From assembly GCA_030710605.1 (NCBI GenBank), contig CP092863.1, positions 58,444,899 to 58,508,898 of the forward strand: DNA of 64,000 nucleotides. The letters run 5' to 3'. The notes beneath the pieces were generated by a model that had not been told where the DNA came from, ran no database searches, and worked only from the letters and a program-made list of their open reading frames with translations. Every line of letters starts with the position of its first letter. The first letter of the stretch is position 1. Shown piece after piece: positions 1-11,602 of this stretch. The translations under genes and the position numbers were made by a program. The stretch comes from Cordylochernes scorpioides. Lineage: Eukaryota > Arthropoda > Arachnida > Pseudoscorpiones > Chernetidae.

Positions 1-2
1 AA

Positions 3-516
3 TGGTATGCAGACGAGATTATTTCAAATCCTGCAATAAAAAGATGGGAAGTTGTAAAGGAAAAGTTGATTCAAAGATTTGGTTCATACAACGCAAATCC
101 AATTGTCTCAGCATCACATCGAAGATTAAAACGAGAAAAAAGAATCAATAGAAAATTATTTTCAAGATAAAATTCGCCTGTTAAATCAAACCCATCTAAC
201 GAAGGAGGAAAAAATTCATTTATTAACAGACGGACTTCCAAATGATTGGAAAGATTTAATTGTGGCTGCACAGCCAACTGACGCCACAAAATGGTTTCAT
301 ATCGCAGCTTCAATTGAACAAAATAGGGCTTCAATTCAGTTTAAGCCTAAAAACAAAAAACATCTCGCGACAAAAAATAATGATAATAGATAAAATGTTT
401 GCCCATTCTGGTGTCCAATATGTTCGAAAAAGGGAATAAAAATTAAACATTGGGTCACAGATTGTGAGGATTATGATCCTAATTATAAAAAGGATAGGCC
501 TAATCAAAACACTTCA
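3..516 (+). pseudogene. gag: gypsy gag C-terminal part (broken)
   Basis: Positions 3-140 read in frame 3 as the tryptophan-rich start of a retrotransposon gag domain (WYADEII..., RWEVVKEKLIQRFG). The reading then moves to frame 1 (ENYFQDKIRLL..., LLTDGLPNDW). A TAA at 391-393 interrupts it. A zinc-knuckle-like cluster follows at about 409-465, spaced C-X2-C-X8-H-X4-C, wider than the usual CCHC knuckle. The frame then runs straight into the protease, so gag and pol were one polyprotein. Gag would form the cytoplasmic particle that packages element RNA. Product not functional as read. Confidence 0.8.
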
Positions 517-1443
517 GTGAAACAAGTATGCGGAGCCCCGGAATTGTTGAATGTAAGTACTTTGACAAATACCCCTACACAAGGAGCTTTCAAGCTTATC
601 AACATAAGTGTTGAAGTAAATGGAATTCCTGCGCAAGCATTTGTGGATACTGGAGCAACAGTATCAATAATCAATTGGCGATTGTTCAAGCGAACCCGTC
701 TTCAACTTCAACCAAATTCAGACATTCACATCAGCCAAGCGGATGGTGTTACCAGGACATGTGGAAGCCTTCAGACCAAGGTAAGAATAGATAAACTAAT
801 TAAACCTGTAACTCTCCATGTAATGAAGAACTTTAAATATCCACTCTTGATCGGATTAGATGTTGCATCTCTTTTTAATCTTTTAATAGATGTCAAAGAC
901 AAAACAATTTACACCAAATTTGATGGATTACAAATTCCAATTCTTGTAAATCATCTAGAAGAGATAAGAGAACATGAATTTAAAAAAATACTTGAACACA
1001 ATAGGAATGTATTTTGTCAGCATGCCATTGATTTGGGAAAAGTAGCTATACAACATAAGATCATCACGAAAAGTGAACAACCAATTTCTCTTAGACCCTA
1101 TCGTCGTCCTCTAAAAGAGTATGAAGAGATAGCTGAACAAGTTAAAGAACTTCTCGAACACAAGTTAATAAGAACTTCAGATTCTCCTTGGGCATTTCCT
1201 GTTGTTATGGTTCCCAAGAAGGATGGAAATAAAAGGATGTGCATTGATTACAGACGTCTTAATGAGATCACGCTGGATGACAGGCAACCCCTACCTCACA
1301 TACAGGACATGTTTGATCGATTGCATGGATCCCGATTCTTCTCTACCCTTGATGTTGCATGGGGTTATTGGCAGATCGAAATGGACCCGAAATCTATTCA
1401 AAAACTGCATTCGTCACAAACGATGGTCATTATGAGTTTTTAG
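517..1443 (+). pseudogene. pol: gypsy protease and N-terminal reverse transcriptase
   Basis: The aspartic protease active site DTGA is visible in FVDTGATVSIINW, at about 640-680, followed by the LLIGLDV strand typical of retropepsins. RT fingers and palm begin near 1080 (SLRPYRRP, PKKDGNKRMCIDYRRLN) and continue to FFSTLDVAWGYWQIEMD. After that the frame is wrong and ends at 1443 within the palm. The continuation is found in frame 3 from about 1390, so a short indel separates the two halves. No ATG should be assumed here because the frame is open from gag. Confidence 0.9.
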
Positions 1444-1889
1444 TGATGTCATTTGGTTTTAAAAATGCTGCTTCAACGTTTCAAAGGATAATCCAACATA
1501 TTCTAGGTGAATTATTATGGAAAGGAACTTGCTCTTTCCAAGATGACATATTGGTGTACACGAAAACATGGCAAGAGCACATAGAGCTTCTTAGTAAAGT
1601 TTTTGACAAATTAAGACAGTACAACATGAAATTAAAATTGTCGAAATGTATTTTTGGAAGAACTGAAGTAAAATACCTCAGACATATCATCAGTCACAAT
1701 CAATTAAAACCTGATCCAGGAAAAGTAAAATCTATTCAAGACTTTCCAAGACCTGATACTGTAAAGAAAGTTCGTCAGTTCATGGGATTGGCAAATTATT
1801 ACAGAAAATTTGTGAAGGACTTTTCTAAAATGTCATTCCCCTTGGTTCGACTCACTCGGAAGAATCAGCCCTTCATCTGGAATGAGTAA
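1390..1889 (+). pseudogene. pol: gypsy reverse transcriptase, C-terminal palm, thumb and start of RNase H
   Basis: Continues the RT in frame 3. It has the MSFGFKNAASTFQR block, the catalytic box as FQDDILVYT (F-x-D-D in place of Y-x-D-D), SKCIFGRTEVKYL and the GLANYYRKFVKDFS connection region. A TAA at 1887-1889 stops it, and the same frame resumes at once with the RNase H region. The stop is therefore a single nonsense change, not a domain boundary. Confidence 0.9.
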
Positions 1890-2231
1890 GTAGAGGAGTC
1901 GTTCGCTAAACTTAAAATGGCACTATCTACAAAACCTGTCCTTGCTATTTACAACCCGGACTACCCTTCTAAAGTTTATACAGATGCCTCCAAATATGGA
2001 ATTGGAGCAATCCTAACACAAATTGGTCCAGACAATGAGGAACATGTAATTGCTTATTGCTCCAAAACACTGCAACCACACCAAGAGAATTATTCTGCTT
2101 ATGAGATGGAATGCCTAGCCGTGATACAAGCAACTGATCACTTTCATGTATACATAGAAACCCAACCATTTGAAATCATCACTGATCATGCGGCGCTCCA
2201 ATGGCTTTTCACCATGAAGATGGATTCTTAG
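1890..2231 (+). pseudogene. pol: gypsy RNase H domain
   Basis: VYTDASKYGIGAILTQ carries the first RNase H aspartate and YEMECLAVIQA the glutamate. ITDHAALQWLF carries a later aspartate. RNase H removes the RNA strand during reverse transcription. The frame ends at the TAG ending at 2231 by frame change. The last RNase H block (VDALSR) is read in frame 1 near 2285-2305. Confidence 0.88.
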
Positions 2232-2232
2232 T

Positions 2233-3456
2233 TTATCCTCGAAATCATGTAACATCGTTCATCGTTCTGGAAAGCAACAAACTCATGTTGACGCCTTATC
2301 AAGACTCCCAGTTGTTAACATTGCAACTCAAGAACTTCAAGAACACCAACAAAATTCAGATTTGAGTTTCTTGAAAAATTCCCACACTCACGACGGTGTG
2401 GTAATGATCAAACAAAAAGGAGTTTTTAAAGCAGTTGTCCCAAACTCGCTTACCAAAAAAATATTGGAAGAATATCACGATTCATTGAGTCACCCATCGA
2501 TAACCAAAACATGCAAACTTATAACTCAATGTTATTGGTGGAAAGGAATAACAACTGATATCAAGAATTATGTTCGATCTTGTAAATCTTGTCAACTAGT
2601 GAAGGTCAGACATGAACCAACTTTAGGAGAAATGATCACTCCAACGTCAAATATCCAACCATTACAAATGATCGGTTGTGACACTATTGTACTGGGAACA
2701 GCAGCAGCTAACACAAAGCATAAATTCATTCAAGTTTTTGTTGATCACGCAACTCTTTATCTATGGGCATATCCCACAATAACAAACACTGCTCAAGCTG
2801 TCACTCAATGTCTTGATAAGATAATCAAATCTGTTAATTCGATCAATACTATCTTAACAGATAATGGCAAAAATTTTATATCAAAAGAGTTCAACAAATT
2901 TCTTTCTTTACAAGGAATTAAACACACATATACTTCGCCTTATCATCCTCAGTGCAATGGCATTTGTGAGAAATTAAATGATACGATAATGACAAAACTG
3001 AGAATAGCTGTTCTAGAGAAACCTAGATGTAAATGGAGCTCATTGTTACCGCAAGTTGTCAAAAATTATAATTCCACACCACATGACGTGACTGGTTTTT
3101 CACCGCTTTTCTTAATGTATGGAATCGGTAATGTACCCGAATTTGCCGACCAAACTCCAATTACAATTGAAGAAGCCAGGAAGAAAGCTAGCCTGCGGAC
3201 AGAACAAATTAGAAAATGGTGGAAGATTAAACACGATAGCCATCACCCCAAGTATGTCTTTAAAGAAGGAGACTTAGTAATAAGAAAAATTGCCTTCAAC
3301 GACCCTCGTCTCATCAAGACATCACCAAAATATGAAGGACCATTTGTCATTCAAAAAAAGATATCTGATGTAACCTACGATATCTCTCTGAAAGACCGAA
3401 AGCAAGCAAGACGCGTTCACATATCTCAACTTCGACCATTTATTACCCGAGAATAA
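2233..3456 (+). pseudogene. pol: gypsy integrase (domain itself uninterrupted)
   Basis: Frame 1 reopens near 2233. It holds the end of RNase H, then the zinc-binding HHCC module (H...H...CKSC near 2480-2600) and the DDE core: D in IGCDTIVLG, D in ILTDNGKNF and E in GICEKLND. The C-terminal GPF/Y-type module follows (KYEGPFVI, ARRVHISQLRPF). The integrase inserts element cDNA into chromosomes. From 2362 onward the frame has no stop until 3456, making it the best preserved part of the element. It would only be made as part of the broken polyprotein. No chromodomain is visible. Confidence 0.9.
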
Positions 3457-4064
3457 ATGCTTCAAGAAGGGGAAAATGAGACGTTACAAAAAACAATTTT
3501 CAATTGTACATAAATTCCTTTAAGGTTTTACTTTAATTTTTCATATGTTTATTTTCAATTTCTTTTTCTCATTCATTAAAAGTCAATGATGTACATGCAA
3601 AATTAGTAAAAACTCAATAAAAACGATATGTAAAAATAGATATAAAAACAAATGGCTTGTAAACGAAGGCGGCAATAAAATGAGTTGAGGTAAAATGTCT
3701 ATTCCATTAACAAACATTTCACTTTTAAAATAATGAACTTTAAAATTAAAGTTTTACAAAACAGAAAATTAGCGTTTTAAAATAAAAACGTGGCAATATA
3801 TATATATATATATATGATAATTTAAACCAATAACCCTATATTATGTAATACGTATAACAAAATTGTCATGTTGTATATAGAACTAATTATAAACTATAAC
3901 TAATTATACGCATAATTGACATGTTTCCTTGCATCACCCTATGTAATGTACTGAGGATAAATAAATAAAACTATATAATAGATTAAAAGCTAAGTTAAAA
4001 GCAAGATTGAGAGAATCACAAAGTAACTTCTAAAGATAGATTGTTAGCCGACAGGTAGGCGCCA

Positions 4065-4118
4065 GTCTCGAGTAACAGCGACACGTGCCGTGTCTCGAGT
4101 AGCAGCGACACGTGCCGT
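4065..4118 (+). repeat. two tandem 27-bp repeats containing CACGTG
   Basis: Units 4065-4091 and 4092-4118 differ at one base and each contains the palindrome CACGTG. They sit about 30 bp upstream of the TATA box of the LTR, so they may be enhancer repeats of the element promoter. That function is inferred. Confidence 0.75.
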
Positions 4119-4146
4119 GATGCAATTCTCTTTGTCGGAGAGGTAG

Positions 4147-4153
4147 TATAAAA
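4147..4153 (+). promoter_or_regulatory. TATA box of the gypsy LTR
   Basis: TATAAAA lies downstream of the paired 27-bp repeats. A CAGT-containing initiator-like region follows about 25-35 bp later. It is the expected place for the U3/R boundary of the LTR. Confidence 0.5.
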
Positions 4154-4449
4154 GGCAGGTTAGCGACAGTTAATCAGTTGCAGTGAATCTTCCGGTCAGC
4201 GTCACCCCTTGTCGTCTCCAGGGACCAACTCATCGACCATGTAAAACAGTAAGGAATCTTCTATCTCCATCCTTGCTTTTGGCTCGACTTTTTATCTATT
4301 CAAGAAATTTTCCTTCGACAACTGTGTCGCTTCGTTTTGTGTGTGTGTCCTTACCACCCATCGCTCAACAACTACGACTGCTTCTAGCCAACAGGCCACA
4401 CTGCATTCAACCAACAGCATAAACTACTATTACATTTCAACATTATTAC

Positions 4450-5470
4450 AGAGAGTCGACAGGATTCTACAACAGGCTTACCAAACCCCAACCTATTATC
4501 ACATATATATATATATATAAGTAGAATTAAATATAATTTATAGAAAGATAGTTGTAAATTAATGATAATTAAAAACAAATTATAAAAATATTACTATTTG
4601 GGTATCAAAAATGTGTTTTTTTTTTAAGTAACAACATAGGGTTATAACAAGTTCACTCTGTTGCCTCGGCAGTTACGCGTCATTTAAGCAGAACATAGAA
4701 AAAAAAGGAATATCAGGTATTAGGGTAAGAAAAAGGGCAAAGACAGAACCATGTTATATTTTTATCAAACATTTAAAGTTAAAAATAAAGAAACATTTTT
4801 TTTTAAAGTATTTTTTTTATGTTGTTTTTTTGCGTTGATAACACTTTCAATAATTTTCTTTTTGTGTAAAATGGGGTCAAATTTGTTTGTCTTGTTTTAA
4901 TGGAAGCCATAATGGTTCGACCAGGATGGAAAGAGATTGGCACCGGACCGGAACTTGTCAAAGGTAAACCCGGCGTGAGTTTCATCCCTCCTACCTGACT
5001 CCCCCACCAATCTCTTCGACCAATGAATATATGAATTAAAATAAATGAAAGAGTAAAAAAAAAAATAATTAATAAAATTTTGCTTTTGTTTTTGTTGTGG
5101 GTGGTTGGAATTATGAAACTGTGTGTGTATTTTCATTTTATATGTGTGTGTTGTATGTGTTTTTGTGTGTGTGTTTAGGTGTATTTTCTAGAGAGTATGA
5201 ATGTGTACATATTCTTGTGTGTGTGATTTTCCCTCACTGTAATCACAATTAAGGGCTTTTCCTAAAAGGAGAAACCGTGTGTGAATACTCCATGTGTACT
5301 CCTAAACTTTAGTATTTATGTCCAATGACAAGTCTCAAGCAGTTCGAATTACAATCAACATATACTCGTAGTAACATGGTGTATATTTATAATAAAACCT
5401 ATCAATGTGTGCCTTTTTCAATATAAATCATGAGTACATTTGAAAACCCATGCATTTATTATGTCTATTA
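4450..5470. other. non-coding stretch with low-complexity tracts
   Basis: It opens with AGTCGACAGGAT (4453-4464) followed by a (TA)n run at about 4503-4519. A GC-richer island at 4910-5025 stands out from the AT background. GT-rich tracts occupy about 5117-5225. No convincing coding region was seen. Confidence 0.5.
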
Positions 5471-5835
5471 TACACTGGCCCGCAAAATTGAGGGAACAAC
5501 ATATTTTTTTCATTTATCTCAAATTTTATTGAACATTTATCGATGAAATTTTATACACAAATTTATTATTCTATTATTGATTAGAATACCCGAAATCAAA
5601 AAATTCTAACACGTATTTTATGCAAATTAGCCTGTCAAGCAATGATCTTCTTTCAGTCAATGCATAAATATCTTGGATAATGTTGTTAATATGGGGTGTG
5701 ATCGCCTTTAACTGATAGACAGGCTCTACATCGGTGACCCATACTAAGAATTAGGGAGTTTATCAGCTCCTGTGGAATCAACGCCCACTCTTGTGTTAAG
5801 GCTGTTTCTAGCTCATGAGTGTTTCTAGGAGGGGG

Positions 5836-6434
5836 TTAGAGGGATGAGATCCGCCGTCCTAGGTTATTCCATACATGCTCAATGGGATTTAGGTCTGGGG
5901 ATCGAGCTGGCCCATACATCCGAGCAGTTGCATGGTTTTGGAGAAAAGTTTTGACCACACCAGCCCTATGTGGATGGGCATTATCATCCATTATAAGAAG
6001 GTTTTCTACCATTTCTAATGATTGAGGCATCACATATGCTGCCAAGATCTCGTCCCGATACCTCTGTTCAGTCAGGTTTCCTGCCGAAAAATGTGGAGTG
6101 CTGTGTGACCGCCCAAGAAGATTCCAGCCCAGACCATAAAACATTGGCTTCTATAGGTATCCCTTTCAACCATATTTCGGGGATTATTTCTGGTTCCTAC
6201 CTCTCTCCAGACAAAGACACGACGATAATAGCTGTTTAAAGAGAATCTGGACTCATCACTGAACATTACATGGCTCCATTCATCTGGATTCCAGGCGACA
6301 TGTTGTCTGCGCCAAAGTTCCCTTGCTCTCTTTTGAGGTGGTGTCATCGGCACACAAATTATGGGTCCTCGAGCATAGAGGCCCTTCATGTGAAGCCTTC
6401 TGCGTATTGTATCAGTTGAAATGGGAGAAAACAT
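5836..6434 (-). pseudogene. Tc1-type DD34E transposase, N-truncated and frameshifted
   Basis: Two overlapping minus-strand frames make up the catalytic domain. The upstream one (6434-6072) has RRRLHMKGLYARGP and the first catalytic aspartate in MFSDESRF. The downstream one (6144-5836) has the second aspartate in MDDNAHPHRA and the glutamate in SPDLNPIEHVW, with 34 residues between D and E. The frame change lies between 6072 and 6144. The paired helix-turn-helix N-terminus is absent, so it could not bind its ends. Transposase would cut and paste the element at TA sites. Confidence 0.88.
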
Positions 6435-6436
6435 TC

Positions 6437-6962
6437 TTCTAATGGATGATAATGCCCGTCCACATAGGGCTTATGTGGTCGACACTTTTCTCCAAAACCA
6501 TGCAATTTCTCGGGATGAATTGGCCAGCTCGATCTCCAGACCTAAATCCCATTGAGCATGTATAGAAAAATCTAGGACGACGGATCTCATCCCTCCAACC
6601 CCCTCCTAGAAACACCCATGAGCTAGAAACACACTTTAAAAAAAGAGTGGGCGTTGATTCCACAGGAGCTTATAAACTCCTTAATTCTTAGTATGGGTCG
6701 CCGATGTATAGCCTGTCTATCAGTTAAAGGCGATCACACCCCATATTAACAACAATATCCAAGATATTTATGCACTGACTGCAAGAAGATCATTGCTTGA
6801 CCGGCTAATTTGCATAAAATACGTGTTAGAATTATTCGATTTCGGGTATACTAATCAATAATGGAATAATAAATTTGTGTATAAAATTTCATTGATAGAT
6901 GTTCAATAAAATTTGAGATAAATGAAAAAAATATGTTGTTCCTTTAATTTTGCGGACCAGTG
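6437..6962 (+). pseudogene. inverted copy of Tc1 transposase C-terminus and terminus
   Basis: Plus-strand MDDNARPHRAYVVDTFLQN restates the second catalytic block of the neighbouring minus-strand gene. It is followed by the region up to the terminal repeat. A few percent divergence separates it from the left arm, for example GTGACCCATAC against GCGACCCATAC. Confidence 0.85.
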
Positions 6963-6964
6963 TA

Positions 6965-9270
6965 ATATTACTACATTGGTCGACCGATCAAAAATAGTAA
7001 TAACATTGTTATCCAAATTTCACATTTCATCAATTACCTTTAGATATATTCATAAATAACTGCAACATTCAGCCAATTGGTTAAAAAGGTATATTTCTCA
7101 TGCCTCTTAGGACCAAATTATTTAAATTAAGGAAAAGCAAGAAAGTTCTTTTTTTTTCCCGGTATCAAAGGAGAAGAGAAGAACAAAAAAAGGAAAAAAG
7201 AAAAGGGAATAATATAAACTGTAGCATTGAACAAAGAAAAGTATCAATTGGATTATAGACCTGAATTATAAGGCAGTATGAATAAATCCAATTAAAATAT
7301 CCGTGTGCGACTCTTTGGCGCTAGTGCCTATAGACTTCAGGCGAAAGATCGAAATACTTCAGTTGGTTGACAAAGGATGTGATAATTAAATTATTATAAA
7401 AAATTCATATCTACATACTTATCTCTAGGGTTAAGTAGGAAATGAATTAAAACTAAAAGTGAGATTGGGAGAAAGAATAAAGAAATTTTAAAAATGTTTG
7501 TTGTTGTTGTTGTGGGAGGAGGCATCTAGGACATAGAGTGTGTGTATGTCCTTATGCGCATGTGTGTATTGTCCATTACAATCTTTTAATCTATATTATA
7601 TTATTGAAAATAAGAAAACATTTTTTTAAAAATGTTTTTTTTTTCAACTGTTACAAAATCACAAGAATTTACAAATTATACCACTGGACTATGAAAAGTC
7701 TCCAGTTGGAGTATAGACAAGGATGACTGGTAATAGGATTAAATTTAATTAAATATATTTTTGTGACTCTTCAGTAAACAAGGTTGCCTGCACCAATAGA
7801 CAAGCGACCCATGTAATTTAGTCTTCTGATTAATGATGATGATGTCAATTCCGAAATTTTAAATCTCTCTATATATATTCAATTTTTTTCTTAACTAATT
7901 GAAATATTGAATTAATTAGTTAGAGAAGGTATTAATATAAATCAACCACCATCGTTTCTCTTAGTGTAGAATTATTCAAATTATGGAAAATCGAGAAATT
8001 TCAAAATTTTCTTAGTAACTAAAAGCGAAGATTTTTTTTTTTCTTTCTAAATTGCAATACTGAATAAAGAAATTATATTATTTGGATTATATACTATAAC
8101 TATAAGGCAGTGTTAATACATCTAAACAAATTATCTGGGTGTGATTCTTGGACAATAGTACCGATAGTATTTACACGACCTAAGTAGTCTAACGTTGGCG
8201 AGAGTTTCTGTGTAAGACAAGGTCATAGAATTGTGTCTGGTGGAAAGGAAGCCGTTATATGAATATAAGAAATATTTTCAAAGAATGCATTTTGATAAAT
8301 AATTTATCCCATGCCTTTATTTTTAATTAAAATATTCACATCTATATTAATACTTATAAGACGCCGATATTTGTATAAGACGTGGATTAATTCTTTGTTA
8401 TTCACAGAATGGTTCTCAAATCCCCCACCCCTCATATTTTACTTCCTAGATGGGAATCTGAAAATTGTGGACTTCTCTTTGTAATTAACCGAAATTACTA
8501 AATATCTTTATACTTCCTTTTAAATAAATGTTTTAATATTTTACCGTTATTTGGACAGTCATCAATATATATGAATTTTTAATATTGAGGCATCAAATAA
8601 TAAAATACAATATTACAATATATTTGAAGTAGAATACATTTTTAATATCCCATTTTTAAAAAGTTTATTAAAAAAAGAGGAAGCACCGAAATTAGATATT
8701 ATTTTCGGAAATTGAAGTAATTTATTTCTTGAAAGTAATAAATACAAAAAAATAACGCAAACCTTTGTAAATATATTATTTTTATTGTTCAGAATACACA
8801 GCCCCCACAGCTGGATGACATTTGGAAAATGTGACAACAGAAATAACGTGTCTGACCAACTTGGCGTAGTGGAAACTGGAGATAAACTTCTGCTTTATAT
8901 TCCACACGATTGGAAATGGGATATATTCTTTTGCGTTGTTATTTGATAAATAAAAATAAAGCAATATGCATCTTGAGAAAAAACTAATTTACTCACCAAT
9001 TAGAAGTATTGAGGGTTAATATATTCAGTGCTATCCATTTTTCAATATAAAGGTATTGGGAAGGCTACAGAAATGTATCTATCAAACGGATTAACCGGTT
9101 CAATCTAACATGCGGTTGCAAATATTGCCTTGACCTGTTAGATTCATATAGCCAGATCTTGGAGTTTATTCAAGATTCTGCCATCTAATGACCCCCCCGC
9201 AGACATACATAGAAATATATCTCAGAGAAAGAATTGTTTGAATTTGATAGTGACTTTTACCTAAGAAATA
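6965..9270. other. AT-rich non-coding region
   Basis: No coding region or element with clear ends was found. It contains two degenerate related stretches (see the repeat at 7200-7345) and short poly-T runs. Several short open frames here have no recognisable features. Confidence 0.5.
7200..7345. repeat. degenerate dispersed repeat (second copy about 8045-8190)
   Basis: The stretch around TTGGATTATAGACC and ATAAGGCAGTATGAAT resembles TTGGATTATATACTATA and ATAAGGCAGTGTTAAT near 8091-8120, with similar distal sequence about an unpaired GTGCGACTCTT/GTGTGATTCTT block. A weaker third relative may lie near 7690-7790. Ends are not defined, and the similarity was judged by eye. Confidence 0.35.
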
Positions 9271-9272
9271 TA

Positions 9273-10522
9273 TTGGGAGTACAAATAAGTTTTGAGGGAT
9301 TTGCAAAAGAAGCCACAACAAATATTATATAAATAGTATTGGACCTTGTACACCTTGGACCATTTTCACTCAAGTGTAAGGAACTTTTTTTTTTTTGGTG
9401 CTCTAACCATGTCAACCTTTTTGCCAACAAAACACAATTTGCGGGAAGCGCTGCTTTTTTGTTTTAATTTGAAGAAAAGTGCAACTGATGGACATCGATT
9501 GCTGTGTGAGGCATATGGTAAACATGCTCTATCAATAAAATCATGTGAGTACTGGTTTCGGCGTTTCAAAAGTGGCGATTTTGACACCAGAGACAAAGAA
9601 CGCGGAGGGAGGCCAATAAAGTTCGAAGACGCTGAGTTGGAGGCTTTATTGGACGAAGATTCAAGCCAAACTCAAGAGGAGCTCGCTGACACCTTGGAAG
9701 TGTCTCAACAAGCGATTTCGAACCGTCTCAAGGTCATGGGTATGGTGCAAAAACAAGGAAATTGGGTTCCATATGAACTCAAGCCAGGAAACATCGAGCG
9801 CCGTATTTGCACGTGCGAACTACTGCTCAAAAGACAAAATCGGAAGGTTTTTTTGCATCGAATCGTGACCGGGGACGAAAGGTGGATTCACTACGACAAC
9901 CCAAAGCGCAGAAAATCGTGAGTTAAGCCCGGTCATGCATCAACTTCAACGGCCAAACCGAATATTCTTGGCAAGAAGCTAATGCGGTGCATCTGGTGGG
10001 ATCAGCTCGGAGTGATCTACTATGAGCTACTTCAGCCTAACGAAACCATCACTGGAGAACGTTACCAACAACAATTGATGCGATTAAGCCGAGCATTGAA
10101 GATTAAACGCCCACTATATGCCAAAAGACATGACAAGGTGATCTATCAGCACGACAACGCTCGGCCACATGTTGCAAAAGTTGTCAAGGAGACTTTGGAG
10201 CCGCTCCAATGGGATGTCCTACACCACCCGCCGTATTCACCAGACATTGCTCCTTCAGGTTACCACATGTTCCGTTCGATGACACATGGCCTGGCCGAGC
10301 AGCACTTCACTTCTTACGAAGAGGCGAAAAATTGGGACAATGTTTGGATCGCCTCAAAAGGCGAGGAATTTTTTCGACACTGAATCCGTATGCTGCCTGA
10401 AAGATGGGAAAATGTCGTAGCTAAAGATGGACAATACTTTGGATGAAATATATTGTACTGATTTCTCTGAATAAAGCTTCGAATTTATAAAAAAATCCCT
10501 CAAAACTTATTTGTACTCCTAA
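9273..10522 (+). mobile_element. mariner transposon, full length, inactive
   Basis: Inverted terminal repeats (TTGGGAGTACAAATAAG at the left, its near-perfect complement at the right) bound a 1,250-bp element. TA lies at 9271-9272 and 10523-10524. Both arms continue through TTTTGAGGGATTT. Length, ends and transposase all fit a mauritiana-type mariner. Confidence 0.95.
9409..10446 (+). pseudogene. mariner DD34D transposase with two stops and a lost catalytic aspartate
   Basis: The frame opens at ATG 9409 (MSTFLPTKHNLREALL) and can be followed to TGA 10444-10446, 345 codons, the usual mariner length. N-terminal helix-turn-helix motifs include CEYWFRRFKSGDFD and EVSQQAISNRL. The first catalytic aspartate is in TGDERWIHYD and the second in YQHDNARPH. 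The third, expected 34 residues later in SPDIAPSDYH, is read as glycine (GGT at 10258-10260). TGA stops occur at 9919-9921 and 10381-10383. Either the stops or the glycine alone should abolish activity. Apart from these the frame is intact, so decay is recent. Confidence 0.95.
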
Positions 10523-10524
10523 TA

Positions 10525-11602
10525 CTTGGAAAATTTGATGCTTTTGCAGCTTATAAAAGCTAATTCACTCAATAATATAAAGTATTGAAGACCGAATAAT
10601 TCATCGCTATTTATTATTTTGAATATAAATATCAAGTTTGAACAATTATTGAAAATAAGATTTTAATAGTCATTACTCATCAGTCGGGAACCTTCAAAGC
10701 GATTTAATCAATCTCAGACAGTTACAATTAATATATGTTCATTCTGTTTTATTTTAGTCTGGTCCTGATTGTTCATTTTAGGTGGCGGTGTACTTTATCT
10801 ATAGGAATAGGTATTTTATCTATGGATAAAAAAACTATGAAATAGCAAACATCTATTAAGAGAAATTTTATTCTCTAGGCCTTCTCACATTGTGGATCAT
10901 ATATGGTGAAGTGTCGTATTCAGGTTAACCATTTATATTTCGCATATTGCAATCAAATATAAATTGCTTGGACATTTTTATAGTTGAATTAATTATTAAA
11001 AAAATAGTAGATACACACGTTGTTCTATGCAAGAAATGCAAGGACTATTATATGCTATTTTTAAATAAAATGAACGTTCTACTGTCCTTACTGCGATAAA
11101 AATAACAACAAAACGGCAAGTTAAAAATTAATATTCTATCTCACTATATATATGATAAACCTTTTTCATTATAAATATAAATTCCATGATTATTTAGATG
11201 CAATATATATATATATATATATTTTTTTGAATTTCGACTTTAATATAGTATGTAAACTTGAGAGAAGTAATAGCTCTAATGACTGAGTGACATTCAAGGA
11301 TATATAATGGCCTCATAGTTTATGATAGAATACTTCTTCAGAGACAATCTAAAAATTGTAACTATTGATGGATACTCCAAAAAGGCGATTTATATGTGTT
11401 AAGTGAGTTGATATTTGCGCATGGTGGTCGGGTCGATACTCAATTGATGGAGAGCTAATTGAGAATTTTTGTCATTTAAATCATTAAAATTGTTGTTTCA
11501 CAACGGTAGTATCCACAATATGAAACATTAATGGTAGGCTTTATTTGCTTATCTAAATTTTTTAAGAATCCCATTCACCCTAAATCGATCATAATTATAT
11601 TA
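10525..11602. other. AT-rich non-coding region
   Basis: No gene or bounded element was recognised. It contains a (TA)n tract at about 11203-11222. Confidence 0.5.

Larger units (their letters stand above)
1..4449 (+). mobile_element. Ty3/gypsy LTR retrotransposon, 5' end outside window, inactivated
   Basis: Domains run in the order gag (zinc knuckle), protease, reverse transcriptase, RNase H, integrase, then a 3' LTR, which is the Ty3/gypsy order. Gag to RT was one reading frame, as codons from about 142 to 1443 stay in register apart from a stop at 391. The coding part is broken by a frame change near 140, a stop at 391, a frame change near 1400-1440, a stop at 1887 and a return frame change near 2232. 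The 5' LTR and gag start lie outside the window. The 3' end is provisional because no second LTR is available for comparison. Confidence 0.9.
3478..4449 (+). repeat. 3' LTR of the gypsy element (end provisional)
   Basis: The integrase stop is followed by a purine tract (AAGAAGGGGAAAA) that serves as a polypurine tract, then TG at 3478. A core promoter, 27-bp repeats and T/A-rich tail lie downstream. The end is placed at ATTACA before GAGAGTCGACAGGAT at 4450, because that motif follows other LTRs in this window. If so, primer-site-like sequence follows a 3' LTR, which suggests a tandem or recombined arrangement. Confidence 0.55.
5473..6962 (-). mobile_element. Tc1-like transposon with inverted duplication of its 3' half
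   Basis: The ends read CACTGG... and ...CCAGTG, flanked by TA at 5471-5472 and 6963-6964, the Tc1/mariner target duplication. The arms are inverted copies for roughly 500 bp, far longer than ordinary Tc1 terminal repeats. They even include the transposase C-terminal codons. A complete end and most of the gene lie on the minus strand (5473-6436). Positions 6437-6962 are a second, plus-strand copy of the 3' half. The N-terminal DNA-binding part of the gene has been replaced by this duplicate. Confidence 0.88.
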
